From assembly GCF_001046895.1 (NCBI RefSeq), contig NZ_CAQI01000029.1, forward strand, positions 1-64,000: a stretch of DNA of 64,000 bases, given 5' to 3'. A program made the position numbers and the translations under genes. The notes under the pieces are model-generated. The model was not told the origin of the DNA and did not search any database. It saw only the letters and a list, made by a program, of their open reading frames with translations. The DNA is from Pseudarthrobacter siccitolerans. Its GTDB lineage: Bacteria > Actinomycetota > Actinomycetes > Actinomycetales > Micrococcaceae. Below are positions 62,286 to 64,000 of the stretch, in pieces; the stretch's first letter is position 1; each line of letters opens with the position of its first letter.

Positions 62286-62936
62286 GTGACTGACTCCGTC
62301 AGCGACTTTGTGGAGCGGCTCGCCGCCGTGCCCACAGCCCCGGGGCGCAACAACTTCTTTGACCGCAGCGTTCCGGGCAATGCCGGGCGCCGGCGGAACC
62401 TGGAGCTGTACCTCGAGGAGATGCTGGAGCGGCCGCCCGCGGTGCTGCTCCTGGGCGAGGCTCCGGGTTTCCGGGGTATGAGGATCACCGGAGTTCCGTT
62501 CACCAACCGGACCATGTTCCAGGGGCCGGCCAACAGCTTCGGCCTGTTCGGGCCGGGCAAGGGATACTCGTTGCCTGCGAATGCAGGGGACGTTGCGGCC
62601 GAGCCCACGGCGACGGTGATGTGGGACGTGCTGGCCGAACTGCAGTTCCTTCCCCTGCTCTGGAGCGCATGCCCCTGGCATACCCACGTCCCCGGGAAGC
62701 CGCAGTCCAACCGGACTCCCACTGCGGTAGACGCAAGGCTGGGAACGCCGTTCTGGCAGTCACTCGCTGAGCTGTTCCGCGTCGAGTCCGTGGTGGCCGT
62801 GGGCAACGTGGCACACCGCAGCCTGCTCTTCAGCGGTGTGGATGCACCGAAGGTCCGGCACCCGTCGCATGGCGGAAAAGCCGGTTTCAAGCGGGGCCTG
62901 GAGGAGTTGCTCAGCTCGGGAGCGATTCACCGCTAG
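62286..62936 (+). CDS. Uracil-DNA glycosylase superfamily protein
   Basis: A 216-aa protein with LLLGEAPGFRGMRITGVPFTNR (UDG active-site loop with Glu-Ala-Pro-Gly) and HPSHGG near the end. Removes uracil or a related lesion from DNA. It is not one of the classic Ung enzymes. GTG 62,286 follows GGGAG; a longer frame upstream has no ribosome site. It converges on the mocA-like gene with a 4-nt overlap. Confidence 0.85.
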   Translation: MTDSVSDFVERLAAVPTAPGRNNFFDRSVPGNAGRRRNLELYLEEMLERPPAVLLLGEAPGFRGMRITGVPFTNRTMFQGPANSFGLFGPGKGYSLPANAGDVAAEPTATVMWDVLAELQFLPLLWSACPWHTHVPGKPQSNRTPTAVDARLGTPFWQSLAELFRVESVVAVGNVAHRSLLFSGVDAPKVRHPSHGGKAGFKRGLEELLSSGAIHR

Positions 62937-63541
62937 CCCAGGAGGTGGAGCTGCTCCGGGGTGTCAACGTCCAGTCCGCTGGAGAGGTCGCTGCAGTCCA
63001 CCTCGTCCACGAGCTCCGGGTGGGCGCGCAGGAAGCCGCGTGCCCCGGCGTCGCCCGTTACTGTGCCGGCCACGGCTACGCGGAGCGCGGCATCGATGAT
63101 CAGCGGATGCCCCCGGCGGGCGGTGCCGTCGCCGCCGTCGTATGACGCTGCGGTGATCCGGCCCGGACGGTGTGCTGCCAGGAGCCTGCCCACTGTTCCA
63201 GGCGTCAGCCCGGGCTGGTCCACAAGCGCCACCATGAGATGGTCTCCCGGACCGGCAGTGCCGTTGCCCAACAGGAGCGAGCTGCCCATCCCGGACTGCC
63301 AGTCGTGGTTCACCACTGTCCGGTAGCGGTCCAGTTCGGCGATGGTGGCCACGTCCGGGGCACCGGCGCCCAGCACTACCACCACCTCCCGGCAGCCGCC
63401 GTCGAGCAGCGCCCCGGCGACCGATTCCACGAGCGGCCGGCCGCGGTAGGGGAGCAGGGCTTTGGGGCCCCGGCCGAGCCGGGTTCCGGCGCCGGCCGCA
63501 AGCACAACCCCCGTGGCCCTGATCTCCTCCGTGTTGCCCAT
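62933..63541 (-). CDS. MocA-like molybdenum cofactor nucleotidyltransferase
   Basis: A 202-aa protein with the NTP-transferase loop VVLAAGAGTRLGRGPKALL, DQPGLT (metal Asp) and RRGHPLII. The family links CTP to molybdopterin to form the cytosine dinucleotide needed by XDH-type enzymes. Its place beside the XDH genes supports that role. Confidence 0.88.
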   Translation of the reverse strand: MGNTEEIRATGVVLAAGAGTRLGRGPKALLPYRGRPLVESVAGALLDGGCREVVVVLGAGAPDVATIAELDRYRTVVNHDWQSGMGSSLLLGNGTAGPGDHLMVALVDQPGLTPGTVGRLLAAHRPGRITAASYDGGDGTARRGHPLIIDAALRVAVAGTVTGDAGARGFLRAHPELVDEVDCSDLSSGLDVDTPEQLHLLG

Positions 63542-63555
63542 AGCTGCACCCTAAT

Positions 63556-63620
63556 GGAGTTTTTGTCCAGATATGCAGGGTTCCGGGCGTTGGAAGTCCG
63601 CATATCTGGACAAAAACTCC
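63556..63620. repeat. 65-nt hairpin element, copy 3
   Basis: Perfect 20-bp arms GGAGTTTTTGTCCAGATATG / CATATCTGGACAAAAACTCC. It lies between the aceE stop and the mocA-like start on the minus strand. Confidence 0.9.
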
Positions 63621-63634
63621 GAGGGGTGTTCCTT

Positions 63635-64000
63635 CTAGGCGTCGCCCCCGGCGCCCCCGGTGGTGCCGGCGTTGACGTCCAGGAGTTTGTACCGGTCCAT
63701 GGCGTACGACGGCGCGCCCTCCTCAACCCCGCCCCTCGCCGCGAGCATCTGCAGCGCTTTGACCACGATGGAGTGGGTGTCGTTCTTGAAGAAGCGGCGG
63801 GCGGCGGCGCGGGTGTCGGAGAAGCCGAACCCGTCGGCGCCGAGGGTCGCGAATTCGTTGGGCACGAACTGGCGGATCTGGTCCGGGACGGCCTTCATGT
63901 AGTCGGACACTGCGACGACCGGGCCGGTGGCGCCTTCGAGCTGCTTGGTGACGAAGGGGACGCGGGCGGGCTGGCCGGGGTTGAGGAAGGCTTCCTCTTC
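63635..64000 (-). CDS. aceE: Pyruvate dehydrogenase E1 component, C-terminal part (partial)
   Basis: The last 121 residues of a homodimeric E1: EEAFLNPGQPARVPFVTKQLEG, SDYMKAVPDQIRQFVP, FGFSDTRAAARRFFKND and HSIVVKALQ are conserved AceE C-terminal features. The gene runs past the right edge. E1 decarboxylates pyruvate for acetyl-CoA synthesis; malic enzyme of this locus provides pyruvate. Confidence 0.93.
   Translation of the reverse strand, partial: EEEAFLNPGQPARVPFVTKQLEGATGPVVAVSDYMKAVPDQIRQFVPNEFATLGADGFGFSDTRAAARRFFKNDTHSIVVKALQMLAARGGVEEGAPSYAMDRYKLLDVNAGTTGGAGGDA

Overview
High-GC actinobacterial DNA, most likely Arthrobacter/Pseudarthrobacter (Micrococcaceae). The evidence is codon use, ANTAR and tripartite tricarboxylate transport genes, and a purine-degradation locus typical of that group. 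All calls were made by reading the sequence; no database search was run.

Region 1 (1 to about 13,395) is the right-hand part of a prophage that runs past the left edge. Every gene is on the minus strand: a large serine integrase next to the right junction, a chain of 14 very small genes whose start and stop codons all overlap or touch, a second chain of four small genes, a tRNA (probably Trp), an HNH nuclease, a papain-like protein, small and large terminase, portal, MuF-like minor head protein and scaffold. The capsid gene should follow to the left. The phage part holds several unexplained signals: seven copies of GTGTAAAC, a 106-bp three-tier palindrome, and duplicated small-gene pairs. The phage has integrated inside a flavin-dependent oxidoreductase (LLM class) gene, whose 3' remnant at 13,395-14,176 also carries a frameshift.

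Region 2 (14.3-31.4 kb) is chromosomal. It holds a ferredoxin reductase/fatty acid desaturase pair; a chloroperoxidase-like hydrolase flanked by two inverted arrays of 32-nt repeats; a receiver-only response regulator; a tctB-tctA-tctC-rraA carboxylate uptake and aldolase/decarboxylase operon with a divergent RpiR regulator and an MFS exporter; a GAF-ANTAR protein; an adenylate kinase/epimerase pair; a secreted subtilase; a DNA alkylation repair protein; and a PAP2 phosphatase.

Region 3 (31.4-41.4 kb) is a stress and carbohydrate block: an HspR-like MerR regulator divergent from an Hsp20-DnaJ operon, GH1 beta-glucosidase, App1-like phosphatase, DUF72 protein, GH15 glucoamylase-like enzyme, HAD phosphatase and a zinc alcohol dehydrogenase.

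Region 4 (41.4-64 kb) is a purine salvage and degradation locus. Purine permeases, deaminases and a molybdenum hydroxylase (XdhC, FAD subunit, fused FeS-Mo subunit, MocA-like cytidylyltransferase) feed urate to a uricase. The far end of the pathway is a ureidoglycine aminohydrolase in an operon with malate synthase, malic enzyme and a HpcH-like aldolase. This would route allantoin-derived glyoxylate to malate and pyruvate, and pyruvate dehydrogenase E1 (aceE, partial) lies at the right edge. An IclR regulator divides the locus. The steps from 5-hydroxyisourate to allantoate are not in this window. A 65-nt hairpin element occurs three times in this region.
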